From positions 1 to 64,000 of the forward strand of contig OY969604.1 of the NCBI GenBank assembly GCA_963701325.1: a stretch of 64,000 nt of DNA, written 5' to 3'. Within the stretch, counting starts at the first letter, position 1; every line of letters starts with the position of its first letter. Below the pieces are notes generated by a model. It was not told where the DNA came from. It ran no database searches and saw only the letters and a program-made list of their open reading frames with translations. Positions 1 through 7,877 of this stretch are shown piece by piece. This DNA is from Bog-756 sp963701325. Lineage in GTDB: Bacteria; Actinomycetota; Acidimicrobiia; Acidimicrobiales; RAAP-2. A program made the translations under genes and the position numbers.

Positions 1-71
1 CGGAGGCGGTTACTGCCCTGCCACCGACCGGCACTTCTGCCATACCCCTGCCGCCCGCCGAACGACTCCGT

Positions 72-2690
72 CTACGGTCGGGTGATCGTCAGGGGATTCG
101 ACGTGGCACTCGTTTCGGCGCTTCCGAGGAGGATGTCTGCGGGCGGAACAAGGGTGCCGTCCTCTTCGAGGTTGTGGAAGGTCACCTGACTCCCAGAGGA
201 GACGAACTTTATGCCGCTGACATACCCAGCCGTGTGGAACCCGAACGAGATGGTTTGAGGGTTGAGCATGGTCATCTTGTCGCCGGAGTCGTTCGAGGTG
301 AGTGCCACGTCGGAGAAGGTGCCGTTGGTGGTGATCGTCCCGGTGAAGATGTCGGTCCCAGACAGATTGTGTGAGTAGAGCTTCCAGACGCCGTCCTGCA
401 CCCCGATGAGGAACCCCGGCGGTGGGCTGTCCTTCACCGGGAATGCTGGATAGCCCTGGACCTGGCTCTGCCACACGCCGTGTTGCTCGACAGCACCGAT
501 CGTGCACTTACCGATACTGGCGACGCCACGCTGGTCGGTCCGAGGGCAGACCTTCACACCATCGAGCTTGGTCCCGGCCGGGATGACCCCGACGGCCGGA
601 CCGTTCGCCGCCGGTAGCTGTGTAAAGGTCGGGCCACCGTTGTTCGTGAGGGGACCGAGGCCGGGCTTGGCATCGAGCACGTCGGTGGATGCGGTGAAGC
701 CGCAGTAGTTGGCGTTCGAGGGGTCGTCGGTCAGGTTGTAGCCGAGGCTGGTGAAGCTACCGCCGCTGCGATAGCAGTTAAGTCCGGTGTTGGCGGCCAC
801 GATGGAGGCACCGGACGTCACCGTCCCGCCGTAAGTGTTGATACCGCCCCCACGTTCAGCGGCGGTGTTGCCCGAGACGGTCGAAGAGTTCACGGCCAAG
901 GTGGCACCGTTGATGCCCCCATCGGTAATAGCGTTGGCGATCCCGCCCCCGAACGCGGCGTTGTTGCCCGACACGGTCGAGGAGTTGATGGTCATCGTGC
1001 CGGCGTTGGCGATCCCGCCGCCCTCGTCGCCGTGGTTGCCAGACACAGTCGAGGAGTTGATGGTCATCGTGCCGGCGTTGTAGATGCCGCCGCCGATATG
1101 GGAGATGTTGCCGCCCGACACGGTCGAGAGGTCAAGCGTCATCGTGCCGGTGTTGTAGATGCCACCACCAGCGATGTCGCCATCGCCGTTCGACACGGTC
1201 GAGGAGTAGAGCGTCAGGGTGCCGTTATTGATGATGTCGCCGCCTTCGACAGTGGTGCCACCGCCATTCTCGAGGGTGAGTCCCGAGATGGTCACCGTGC
1301 CGCTGTTGACGGTCAAGGGCGTCCCAAAAAACCCAGGCGGGGTTACCGCTGTGGTGGAGGACCCCGCACCGGTAATGGTCAGCGAGTCGAGGGACGAGGC
1401 ATTGATGGTGTCGAGCTCGGAGTAGGTGCCGGCAGCGACGTTGATGGTCACGTCCCCACCCGCATAGGAACCACCGGTGGCGGTGGTGATTGCGGTCTGG
1501 ATGGATGAGCAGGCGTTGGCTGGAGTGGAGCAGTCGTCAAGGCCGCTCCCGGATTGCGTCACGTAGAGCGTGCTTCGCTCGACCGCGCCGATGGTGCAGT
1601 CGCCAACACTCTGGACGCCCCGCTGATCGGTCCGAGGGCAGACCTGCACACCATCGAGTGTGGTGCCGGTCGGGATAACCCCGACGGCCGGACCGTTTGC
1701 CGCCGGTAGCTGTGTGAAGGTCGGGCCGCCGTTGTTGGTCAGGTGACCGAGGCCGGGGTTGGCATTCACCACGTCGGTGGGCTGTGTGAAACCGCATTGC
1801 GCGCCCTCATCATTCGTCAGGTTGTAGCCGACACTGGTCAGCAGGTTGCTGCCGCAGTTCCCCCCGGTATTGTCCGCCAGGATCGTGCCACCCACGTACG
1901 CGATGCCACTGTTTATGAAGATGCCGCCGCCGTAGCTGCCGCCGGTGTTGCCTGAGATGGTGCTGTCGGTCACGGTCACCGTGCCATTCTGGATGAAGAT
2001 GGCGCCTCCGCCGCCGGAGCTGCCGTTGTTGCCCGACATGGTGCTGTCGGTCACGGTCACCGTGCCACCACCGTCATCGAAGATACCGCCGCCGTAGCCA
2101 CTGCCGGTATTGCCGGAGATAGTGCTGTCGGTCACGTTCAACGTGCCAGTGAAGTTCTCGATGGCGCCGCCCTGGTAGCCGTTGTTGCCCGACAGGGTGC
2201 TGTCAGTCACGTTCAACGTGCCGCCGTCGAGATCGATCGCGCCGCCGAATTCGCCATGGCCACCCGTGATGGTGAGGCCCGAGATGGTCACCACGCCGCT
2301 ATCGACGGTAAACACAGACCCGACGGGGCCGTTCACCGTGGTGGAAGAGGCCCCGGCGATGGTGAGCGAGTGGAGGGACGAGGCATCGACGGTGTCGTTC
2401 TCCGTGTAAGTGCCAGCGGCGACGTTGATGATCACATCGTCAGCGTCAGCAGTGGGATAGCTCTGGGCCTCGTTGATGGCTTGCTGAATCGTGAGACAAG
2501 GTGCCGTACTTGCGGTGCAGGCGTTCGACCCACCACCGTCTGACCCCGAGGTGCTCACGTACAACAAGACGGGGTTGCCGCTTGCCGAGGCAGGCAGCGA
2601 CCCGACGGCCAGTGCACCGACGGCGACGCTTCCCAACAGCAGCGACCCGGCCAGTAGCGCCCGGAAACCTCTTCTGATTCCAACGCCCAT
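72..2690 (-). CDS. Secreted parallel beta-helix (choice-of-anchor Q-like) repeat protein
   Basis: An 872-residue predicted secreted protein. Residues 1 to about 37 form a signal peptide with an Arg-rich start, a hydrophobic core and an ASA-type cleavage site. The body is two tandem copies of one module (about 40-373 and 374-725). Each opens with a LYVS/LYVT strand, a NVAAGTY motif and a T-I-S-G-L-T strand, then runs of a roughly 24-residue unit such as STVSGN...GGGI, and closes with CPRTDQRGV and CTIGAVE. This pattern is typical of extracellular right-handed beta-helix proteins (adhesins, polysaccharide-binding or lyase-like). The last 140 residues (GVWQ onward) are unrelated to the repeats. 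The start has a GGAAGG ribosome site. No catalytic residues are recognisable, so adhesion or surface binding is only an inference. Confidence 0.85.
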   Translation of the reverse strand: MGVGIRRGFRALLAGSLLLGSVAVGALAVGSLPASASGNPVLLYVSTSGSDGGGSNACTASTAPCLTIQQAINEAQSYPTADADDVIINVAAGTYTENDTVDASSLHSLTIAGASSTTVNGPVGSVFTVDSGVVTISGLTITGGHGEFGGAIDLDGGTLNVTDSTLSGNNGYQGGAIENFTGTLNVTDSTISGNTGSGYGGGIFDDGGGTVTVTDSTMSGNNGSSGGGGAIFIQNGTVTVTDSTISGNTGGSYGGGIFINSGIAYVGGTILADNTGGNCGSNLLTSVGYNLTNDEGAQCGFTQPTDVVNANPGLGHLTNNGGPTFTQLPAANGPAVGVIPTGTTLDGVQVCPRTDQRGVQSVGDCTIGAVERSTLYVTQSGSGLDDCSTPANACSSIQTAITTATGGSYAGGDVTINVAAGTYSELDTINASSLDSLTITGAGSSTTAVTPPGFFGTPLTVNSGTVTISGLTLENGGGTTVEGGDIINNGTLTLYSSTVSNGDGDIAGGGIYNTGTMTLDLSTVSGGNISHIGGGIYNAGTMTINSSTVSGNHGDEGGGIANAGTMTINSSTVSGNNAAFGGGIANAITDGGINGATLAVNSSTVSGNTAAERGGGINTYGGTVTSGASIVAANTGLNCYRSGGSFTSLGYNLTDDPSNANYCGFTASTDVLDAKPGLGPLTNNGGPTFTQLPAANGPAVGVIPAGTKLDGVKVCPRTDQRGVASIGKCTIGAVEQHGVWQSQVQGYPAFPVKDSPPPGFLIGVQDGVWKLYSHNLSGTDIFTGTITTNGTFSDVALTSNDSGDKMTMLNPQTISFGFHTAGYVSGIKFVSSGSQVTFHNLEEDGTLVPPADILLGSAETSATSNPLTITRP
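485..703. repeat. In-gene direct repeat, copy 1 (closing segment of second module)
   Basis: About 219 bp that closely matches 1577-1795 at an offset of 1092 bp (364 codons, so in frame). It encodes the end of the second beta-helix module, including CPRTDQRGV and CTIGAVE. Long stretches such as the one coding AANGPAVGVIP are nearly identical at DNA level, which suggests a recent duplication or gene conversion. Confidence 0.8.
1577..1795. repeat. In-gene direct repeat, copy 2 (closing segment of first module)
   Basis: Partner of the repeat at 485-703. It encodes the end of the first beta-helix module. Differences are scattered single bases. Confidence 0.8.
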
Positions 2691-3034
2691 AGCTCGACAC
2701 CTTCCGCTCCCGGTGCACCGTCCGCACGCCCGCTAATGCGAAGGCTTAACACCGAAGGGCCTCTCTAGCAACCAGTGTCACTCTGCCGTCATACGATGCT
2801 CTCGCTGAGCGACGGGGCCGCCACGGATGATGAGCAAGGGTGGTCCCACATCGCCGGCTCGGAGGCGTTATCGAGACGTGCGCGCTTGCCGCCCGCGAAC
2901 TGCCGCCGATCGGCACTTGTGAGGCGCGCCGCAGTTCATTATGAGAACATCCCTGATCTCCGATTAGGGGACGAGGATTGCGTCGTCCGCGCGGCTGGAT
3001 GTTTCCTCCGCCAACCAGGCACCTGCACGGACGG
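2691..3034. other. Intergenic stretch without a recognisable gene
   Basis: Lies upstream of the beta-helix gene and downstream of the MFS gene, both on the minus strand. It must hold the beta-helix promoter. Short open frames here resemble nothing known, and I see no convincing hairpin or repeat. Confidence 0.4.
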
Positions 3035-4282
3035 CTACACGCTGCTGGACGCGTCCGGGAGTTCGGCGTCAGGCGCGAGCGCGACGGGATCGCCCAGGCT
3101 CCGGTTTCGGGCGACGTAGATGGCGAACGGCGCGGACCCCACCAGGTATCCGGCCCCGGCGATGACCAAGACCACTCTTGCCCCGACCGCATTGATCAGT
3201 GGACCGCCGGCAACCTGGCCTAACGGCCCCGTGAGGAACATCAGCCCGACTGCGGCGGACAGCACCTTGGTGCGGAGCGCCGCGGGTGTGCGGGTCGTGA
3301 TAACGGTGAAGATCGGCGCGCCCGTCAGAGGTGCGACGAACCCCTGCAGGACCAGCACCGCGGCGACCCCTGCCGCAGGCAGAGGAATTCCGAGCAACAG
3401 CTTTGGGATCGACGCGAGCACGAATCCTGCTGCGCCGACCTGGAGCGCCCCGAACCGACGCACGACCACCGCCACGACGGGCATCCCGAGCAGCGCTCCG
3501 GCACCCATCGCGGCGTAGAAGACTCCTGCAATGCGGGCGTTCTGGTCGTAGTCGGAATACGCGAACACGGGCAGCGTCATCACGAACAGCGCAAAGAAGA
3601 CCTCCATCGTCAAGGTACTGACGCACAGCACGACGAGCAGCCTGCTTCGAAAGACGTACCTGACGCCGGCAAGCAGCCCGCGCTGCTCGGCCTCGGCCAT
3701 CGGTTTCCTCCGAGGCACGAACAGGCCGACGACGATCGCGGCGACTCCGAACGTCGCGGCATCGACGTACAGCACGTTCGGCGCGCCGAGTACAGCGATC
3801 AGGACGCCCGCCAGGGCCGGCCCGACGAGGGGCGCAGTCGTTTGCGCACCATCGAGATACGCGTTCGCACGAGCGACGACGCTCTCCTCGTCGCCGACTA
3901 CCTCGGCCAGGATCAGACGCTGCGCGGGCATGTGCGCCGCCGTGAACACGTTCGTGAGAGCGACCAGGACGACCAGCAGCGGGAACGACAGCGCGTGGAG
4001 GCTGTAGAGCGCCGGGATAGCGGCAAGCAGCGGAAGTCGCGCCGAGTCCGCGATAACCATCGTCTGCCTTGCCCCAATTCGGGCGATCAGCGAGCCCGCC
4101 GGGACGGGCAGCGTCACGAACGGGATACTCCCGATGCCGAGAACGAGCCCCAGCTTCGTCACCGACCCGGTCGTCACGAGGACGAACCAGGGCAGCGCCA
4201 ACGCCGTCATCGACGAACCGACCGACGACACCACTTCCGCCCCCACGATCGCGCGGATCTGAGTCGAGCTAACCCTGCTCAT
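3035..4282 (-). CDS. Major facilitator superfamily (MFS) transporter
   Basis: A roughly 415-residue inner-membrane protein with about twelve hydrophobic segments, in the size range of MFS drug/solute exporters. The N-terminal helix (AEVVSSVGSSMTALALPWF) and the following region with GLVLGIGSIPFVTLPVPAG match the start of the enterobactin exporter EntS/MFS_3-type group. The central loop (RRKPMAEAEQRGLLAG) fits the cytoplasmic loop between the two six-helix bundles. The open frame extends 24 codons further upstream, but I chose the ATG before SRVSSTQIRAIVGAEVV because the extension is Arg/Pro-rich and not membrane-like. Substrate unknown. It stands alone on its strand. Confidence 0.85.
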   Translation of the reverse strand: MSRVSSTQIRAIVGAEVVSSVGSSMTALALPWFVLVTTGSVTKLGLVLGIGSIPFVTLPVPAGSLIARIGARQTMVIADSARLPLLAAIPALYSLHALSFPLLVVLVALTNVFTAAHMPAQRLILAEVVGDEESVVARANAYLDGAQTTAPLVGPALAGVLIAVLGAPNVLYVDAATFGVAAIVVGLFVPRRKPMAEAEQRGLLAGVRYVFRSRLLVVLCVSTLTMEVFFALFVMTLPVFAYSDYDQNARIAGVFYAAMGAGALLGMPVVAVVVRRFGALQVGAAGFVLASIPKLLLGIPLPAAGVAAVLVLQGFVAPLTGAPIFTVITTRTPAALRTKVLSAAVGLMFLTGPLGQVAGGPLINAVGARVVLVIAGAGYLVGSAPFAIYVARNRSLGDPVALAPDAELPDASSSV

Positions 4283-4385
4283 ACGTTCTGCGCCCGCCGG
4301 AGGCATCCGTAGAGATGCACGTGGAGGTCCACCATCACAGGCTGAGCGTCGCATGGCTCCCGCCGGTCTGACACCGCGGGTCCGC

Positions 4386-4760
4386 TCATGGCAGCGTCGA
4401 CTTCACGACGAACACGGCCCATCCCATTGCGCCGCGATCGGTGAGGTAGCTGCGCGGTGATCGGTCTCGCCACAGGCGAACCTCGGCGGCCTCCGGATCC
4501 GACGGGTTCTGGGCGAGCCAGCGGCTGACATTCAGCCATTGGCTCGCCGAGTAGCGGTCCCAGTCGGCGGGACTGGCGACGACCATCTCGACGAGATCGA
4601 AGCGCGCTCCCTCGATCCAGTCGAGGGTCGTGACCAAGTCGCCGTGATCGTCGGCTGCAGGGACGCCGAGAGCCACCGCATCGGCTGGCTGCCGTTGCCA
4701 GAAGACGTCGCCGATGAGGAACCAGGCGTCGTCGTCGGCCCCGCCTCGCATGAGCTCGAG
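4386..4760 (-). pseudogene. C-terminal remnant of a SAM-dependent methyltransferase
   Basis: About 125 residues (from LELMRGG to the stop) resemble the last third of a class I SAM-dependent methyltransferase family: a GDVFWQR segment, then ASPADWDRYSASQW, then WRDRSP and GWAVFVVK at the end. The Rossmann core with the SAM-binding glycine motif is missing. The open frame continues upstream to 4919, but that part is low-complexity Arg/Ser/Pro and does not look like coding sequence. I read it as a truncated remnant. No alternative frame supplies the missing N-terminus. Confidence 0.5.
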
Positions 4761-5229
4761 GGGAGAGCGGGTTGAGGATCGGGTGGGTGGACTCAGAAAT
4801 CTCGTGATAGCGGTGGACAGAGAGCAAGGTGAGCCTTTCGACGGCGCGGCGGATCGGAAGACGCGCCGCGACGAGCGGCGCGTGATGTACCGAACAGCAG
4901 TCGACGTCGGCCGGATCACCGGCCAACAGCTACGAGCTACGCAACCTCAGGCGCCGACTGCCCGAGCCCCGACACCGTCGTCCTCGTCTTCATGGTCGCC
5001 TCCCAGAATCGCTTGAGCACGCAGCCTACAAAACCCTGGGGCCCTGGGGCCCTGGGGCCAGGAGGACCGGCAATTTGCCCGCCGCCCGGGTCGCGACCGA
5101 GCACCGTCTCCTAACAACGTCCGGTCGTCGCGACCGAAGTGCCACCGAACACCGGGTCAGAGGGCACCAGGGGTGCCGCCGACTCGTCCAATGCGCAGCG
5201 AGCGCTTTGGATCGGGAATAGTGGGAACC
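4761..5229. other. Non-coding stretch with a short tandem repeat
   Basis: This region should have held the front of the methyltransferase but has no recognisable protein in any frame. It contains three tandem 8-bp units at 5034-5057 and the upstream region of the PPOX-type gene. Confidence 0.4.
5034..5057. repeat. Tandem repeat, three copies of CCCTGGGG
   Basis: Three perfect head-to-tail copies of an 8-bp unit, followed by a partial fourth (CC). The unit is almost self-complementary, so the tract could fold or act as a slippage site. No function can be assigned. Confidence 0.8.
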
Positions 5230-5658
5230 ATGGCACATCAGATGACCGGCGACGAGCTTGACCGATTCCTCAGCACCGGCACCCGCACCGGCAAACTGGC
5301 GACCGTACGGGCCGACGGCAGCCCGCACGTCGCTCCCGTCTGGTTCATTTTGGACGGCGATGATCTGGTGTTCATGACCGGAGCGAACACGGTGAAAGGT
5401 AGAGCCATCTTGCGCGATCCGCGTGTGGCACTCTCAGTGGACGATGAGCGGCCACCCTACGCCTTCGCGACCATCGAAGGCACCGTCTCAGTCTCCCGCG
5501 ATCTGGACGAGATGCTCCCACTGTCGATCGCCATCGCCCGTCGATACATGGGTGAGGAACACGCTCAACAGTTCGGCAGACGCAATGCGGTTGACGGGGA
5601 GCTGCTCCTGCGTCTGCATCGCGTCAGGGTTACCGCCGCGGCCGACCTTGCCGACTAG
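5230..5658 (+). CDS. PPOX-class flavin/F420-dependent enzyme (Rv1155-like)
   Basis: A 142-residue single-domain split-barrel protein of the pyridoxamine 5'-phosphate oxidase family. Seen: an early F-L-S-T-G-T-R-TGKLATVRADG strand, PHVAPVWF, and VKGRAILRDPRVALSVDDERPPYAF, the pattern of short actinobacterial PPOX proteins that bind F420 or FMN. The ATG before AHQMTGDEL was chosen because a GTGGGA stretch precedes it and the domain starts there; the frame is open for 19 more codons upstream. It probably reduces or oxidises a small molecule in the cytoplasm. Substrate and cofactor (F420 versus FMN) cannot be told from sequence alone. Confidence 0.85.
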   Translation: MAHQMTGDELDRFLSTGTRTGKLATVRADGSPHVAPVWFILDGDDLVFMTGANTVKGRAILRDPRVALSVDDERPPYAFATIEGTVSVSRDLDEMLPLSIAIARRYMGEEHAQQFGRRNAVDGELLLRLHRVRVTAAADLAD

Positions 5659-5832
5659 AGCACCTCGCTGAGCGCCTGGATGGTATCCCTATCCCACAAC
5701 ACCGGCTGAGGGTCGCGTTATCCGGAGGCGAATCCCTGGGCGCTCGCAGCAGTTAGCACGTGAGTGACGTGAACAGTCCGACCATCGATCTGGAGACACC
5801 GGCGTCCAGTCACGCATGGGTCGCCAAGAACT

Positions 5833-6447
5833 TCAGCGTCCGGGCCGTGGTCGAATTGCCTCACCGGCCCGCTTGAGAGCTCGCTGAACGGTTGACGCGT
5901 CGACTTTCAAGATCTTCCCGACGGTGGCAAGGGAATCGCCGGCTCGATACTGGCTGACGGCTCGTGCGATGTCCGTTGGAGTCAGCTTGGGTAGGTTCAC
6001 CCTCCGGGCGACGCCGAGGCGTTCAAGATGGACAGCCACCGTTCGGCGGTGGACTCCGAACTCCCGAGCGATCTCGTCCAACGAACGGCCGTGCTGGTAC
6101 GCGGCAGCTACGGCTTCAAGCTCAGAAGGGGTCAGTCGACGCTGGACTGGCTTTGTGGGTCGTCGAGCAGCGCCATCTGCGGTAGAGGAGTCGACGCTAT
6201 CGGCGTCGGTGCTGAGCGCCCTGGAGCCAGGGTTTGAATGCCGTCCCTTATGGTCTGGACCCGCGGCTCCCGGGCGATTCCCAGACCGTTGTGGGGCCTT
6301 CTGCGGCTTCCGGCCAGCTGCTGGTTCTGCAAGGAACCCCTGTTCAGGACCTGTTTCCTGGCTGCCAGCAGGGTTTGAAAGCCGTCCCCAAAGGTCCACA
6401 AAAATCGCCAAAGGGGGCAGGCGACGGCGACCCATCAGTATCGCCAA
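5833..6447 (-). CDS. Orphan double helix-turn-helix protein (recombinase C-terminus-like)
   Basis: The C-terminal half (about residues 100-204) holds two consecutive helix-turn-helix units: LTPSELEAVAAAYQHGRSLDEIAREFGVHRRTV split as SLDEIAREFGVHRRTV in unit one, and SLATVGKILKVDASTVQRAL in unit two. This layout is common at the C-terminal end of actinobacterial serine recombinases and in stand-alone homeodomain-like proteins. No resolvase catalytic domain is present nearby. The first 95 residues are Pro/Gly/Arg-rich and overlap a 20-bp direct repeat, so the true start may be further in, for example near the VDSSTADGAARR segment. It could be a DNA-binding remnant of a lost mobile element. Confidence 0.55.
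   Translation of the reverse strand: MAILMGRRRLPPLAIFVDLWGRLSNPAGSQETGPEQGFLAEPAAGRKPQKAPQRSGNRPGAAGPDHKGRHSNPGSRALSTDADSVDSSTADGAARRPTKPVQRRLTPSELEAVAAAYQHGRSLDEIAREFGVHRRTVAVHLERLGVARRVNLPKLTPTDIARAVSQYRAGDSLATVGKILKVDASTVQRALKRAGEAIRPRPGR
6228..6247. repeat. 20-bp direct repeat, copy A
   Basis: Pairs with 6369-6388 with a single mismatch: agggtttgaaTgccgtccc here and agggtttgaaAgccgtccc there, each preceded by C. The copies are 141 bp apart, in the region upstream of and overlapping the HTH gene's doubtful N-terminus. It may be a protein-binding or recombination site. Confidence 0.7.
6369..6388. repeat. 20-bp direct repeat, copy B
   Basis: Second copy of the repeat at 6228-6247, differing at one position. 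See the partner for detail. Confidence 0.7.
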
Positions 6448-6634
6448 CCGCGACGGTGATCGTTGTCAGTGACCCATTGCTACTCGGTACGACCGGTTCG
6501 TCAGGGGTGAGGCACGGTCCTCGCCAGGCGGAAGAGGATGATTTCGACCCGGCGACGGATGCTGCCTGAGCAAGCGGGACGCTGCCCGATTGCCGGCGCG
6601 GAAGGCACCTCGCTCCCACCAGGTGCCCCGATTT

Positions 6635-6648
6635 CGAGCAAATGTTCG
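6635..6648. promoter_or_regulatory. Possible LexA (SOS) box
   Basis: The sequence CGAGCAAATGTTCG differs at one base from the actinobacterial LexA consensus CGAAC-N4-GTTCG. It lies about 30 bp upstream of the small CxxC-protein frame. One mismatch makes this a weak call. Confidence 0.35.
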
Positions 6649-6677
6649 TAATCAGAACAGTGTCCCGCTAGGCACGG

Positions 6678-6995
6678 TTGGTTCTGCTGCGGCAGGGTAA
6701 AGCAACTGGCGTGGCGCTGAATCGGCAGCAACCGTCGCGCACCCGCGTGAGTGGGCATCGGCCACGTCTCGGCATCTGTGACGGCTGTGGCTGGCACGAA
6801 GTCACTAGGAGGGATGGCCTGCGCTGGCTGTGCTCGGACTGCTGCTCTGTACGGCCAGGACTCTATTCAGCTGCTGTGGATCTGGAACTGCCCGATGGCA
6901 AGCGGGCGCATCCGTCCAACGCAGAGGCACCGGTGATGCCGCTCACCCACTGGTCCCGTGGCACCGAGTGGTACGGCGACGGAGGTGCGGCGTAG
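6678..6995 (+). CDS. Small CxxC zinc-ribbon-like hypothetical protein
   Basis: A frame of up to 105 residues containing CDGCGWHEVTRRDG followed by RWLCSDCC, that is two CxxC pairs about 17 residues apart, as in a small zinc ribbon. The family is not one I recognise. The first codon is TTG; an in-frame GTG at 6711 with an upstream AGGG is an alternative start. Support for a real gene is indirect: the paired cysteine motifs and a strong intrinsic terminator 55 bp after the stop on the same strand. The rest of the protein has no clear features. No neighbour suggests a role. Confidence 0.4.
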   Translation: MVLLRQGKATGVALNRQQPSRTRVSGHRPRLGICDGCGWHEVTRRDGLRWLCSDCCSVRPGLYSAAVDLELPDGKRAHPSNAEAPVMPLTHWSRGTEWYGDGGAA

Positions 6996-7050
6996 ATCGC
7001 GCTGGCGATCAACCGAGGGGTCCCACGCCCTGCAGGTTCCGGCAGTGCGC

Positions 7051-7100
7051 GCCGGGACCGGTCCCTGTGCCCCCCACTGTGACCGGTCCCGGCTCTTTTT
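7051..7100 (+). terminator. Intrinsic terminator
   Basis: A perfect 13-bp stem (GCCGGGACCGGTC with its complement at 7081-7093), a 17-nt loop, then TCTTTTT. The T-run is on the plus-strand side, so it ends transcription coming from the small CxxC-protein frame and insulates the stress-protein gene downstream. Confidence 0.85.
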
Positions 7101-7274
7101 CAACAGCCCTGCGACGCGTTCGGGGGCCGACCCGTCAGGACTGCCGGGACCGCCCGCGTCAGGGCTCCGTGCCGGCACCGCAGGCACGAATCTGGCCACT
7201 ACGTCCACCCGTTGCAGCCGTTCGGACCGCAAAGCTACAGTGCTGGTGCGAGCGGCTAGCGAAGGCGGGGTACG

Positions 7275-7721
7275 ATGGCATACAAGGTCATTGTCGTTGG
7301 TACGGACGGCTCGGAACGTGCAGCCGTTGCGGTGGGAGAAGCCCTCACATTGGCGAAGGGAGCCGGCGCCAAGGTACACGCGGTTCACGCGGTATCTCAC
7401 GGTGTAGCGACGGGCTTCCATGATTCGGTAGGGGGGCAAATCGACGTTCGCAACTCCCGCGAGACACTTGACAACATGAACGCCCGACTCCTCGGCGAGG
7501 CCGAGCGTCAAGGCGTATCCCTCGAGGTGCACAATCCTGGCAGCAGTGACGCTGCTGATGCGCTCCTCAGCATTGCCGAGGCGGTTGACGCCGACCTCGT
7601 CGTGGTCGGTAACAGGGGCATGAGCGGCATGACGCGTTTCGTGCTCGGAAGTGTCCCCAACAAAGTGGCGCATCACTGCCCCTGCAGCGTCCTGATCGTC
7701 AACACCGACTCCTCTGCCTGA
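7275..7721 (+). CDS. Universal stress protein, UspA family
   Basis: A 148-residue single Usp domain. The N-terminal strand YKVIVVGTDGSE and the C-terminal GNRGMSGMTRFVLGSVPNKVAHH show the G-2x-G-9x-G-S nucleotide-binding signature, so this is an ATP-binding type of Usp. The start ATG follows a GGCGGGGTAC stretch, and the length is normal for single-domain members. Such proteins act in the cytoplasm in stress, hypoxia or energy-limitation survival. It stands alone downstream of an intrinsic terminator, so it has its own promoter in the 170 bp upstream. Confidence 0.92.
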   Translation: MAYKVIVVGTDGSERAAVAVGEALTLAKGAGAKVHAVHAVSHGVATGFHDSVGGQIDVRNSRETLDNMNARLLGEAERQGVSLEVHNPGSSDAADALLSIAEAVDADLVVVGNRGMSGMTRFVLGSVPNKVAHHCPCSVLIVNTDSSA

Positions 7722-7877
7722 CCGGCGCCCACTGCGCGTGGGGACGGCGCCGCCGGTATCAGATAACAATCTCGACTGATCGCTGCGAGACGGTGCCGTG
7801 TCAGCACCCCCTGCCGAATGCGCCGGTCGGTCAGGGACTGAAACGAATCGCCCGGAGGGATCGGAACGGGCGAGAAT

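Noticed and set aside
800..2250. CRISPR-like regular repeats
   Set aside because: The repeats are in-frame protein-coding units of variable length within one gene, with no unique spacers.
6228..6388. tRNA T-arm or attachment-site fragment (agggtttgaa)
   Set aside because: It lacks the GGTTCGA core and no tRNA-like fold or CCA end can be drawn around it.
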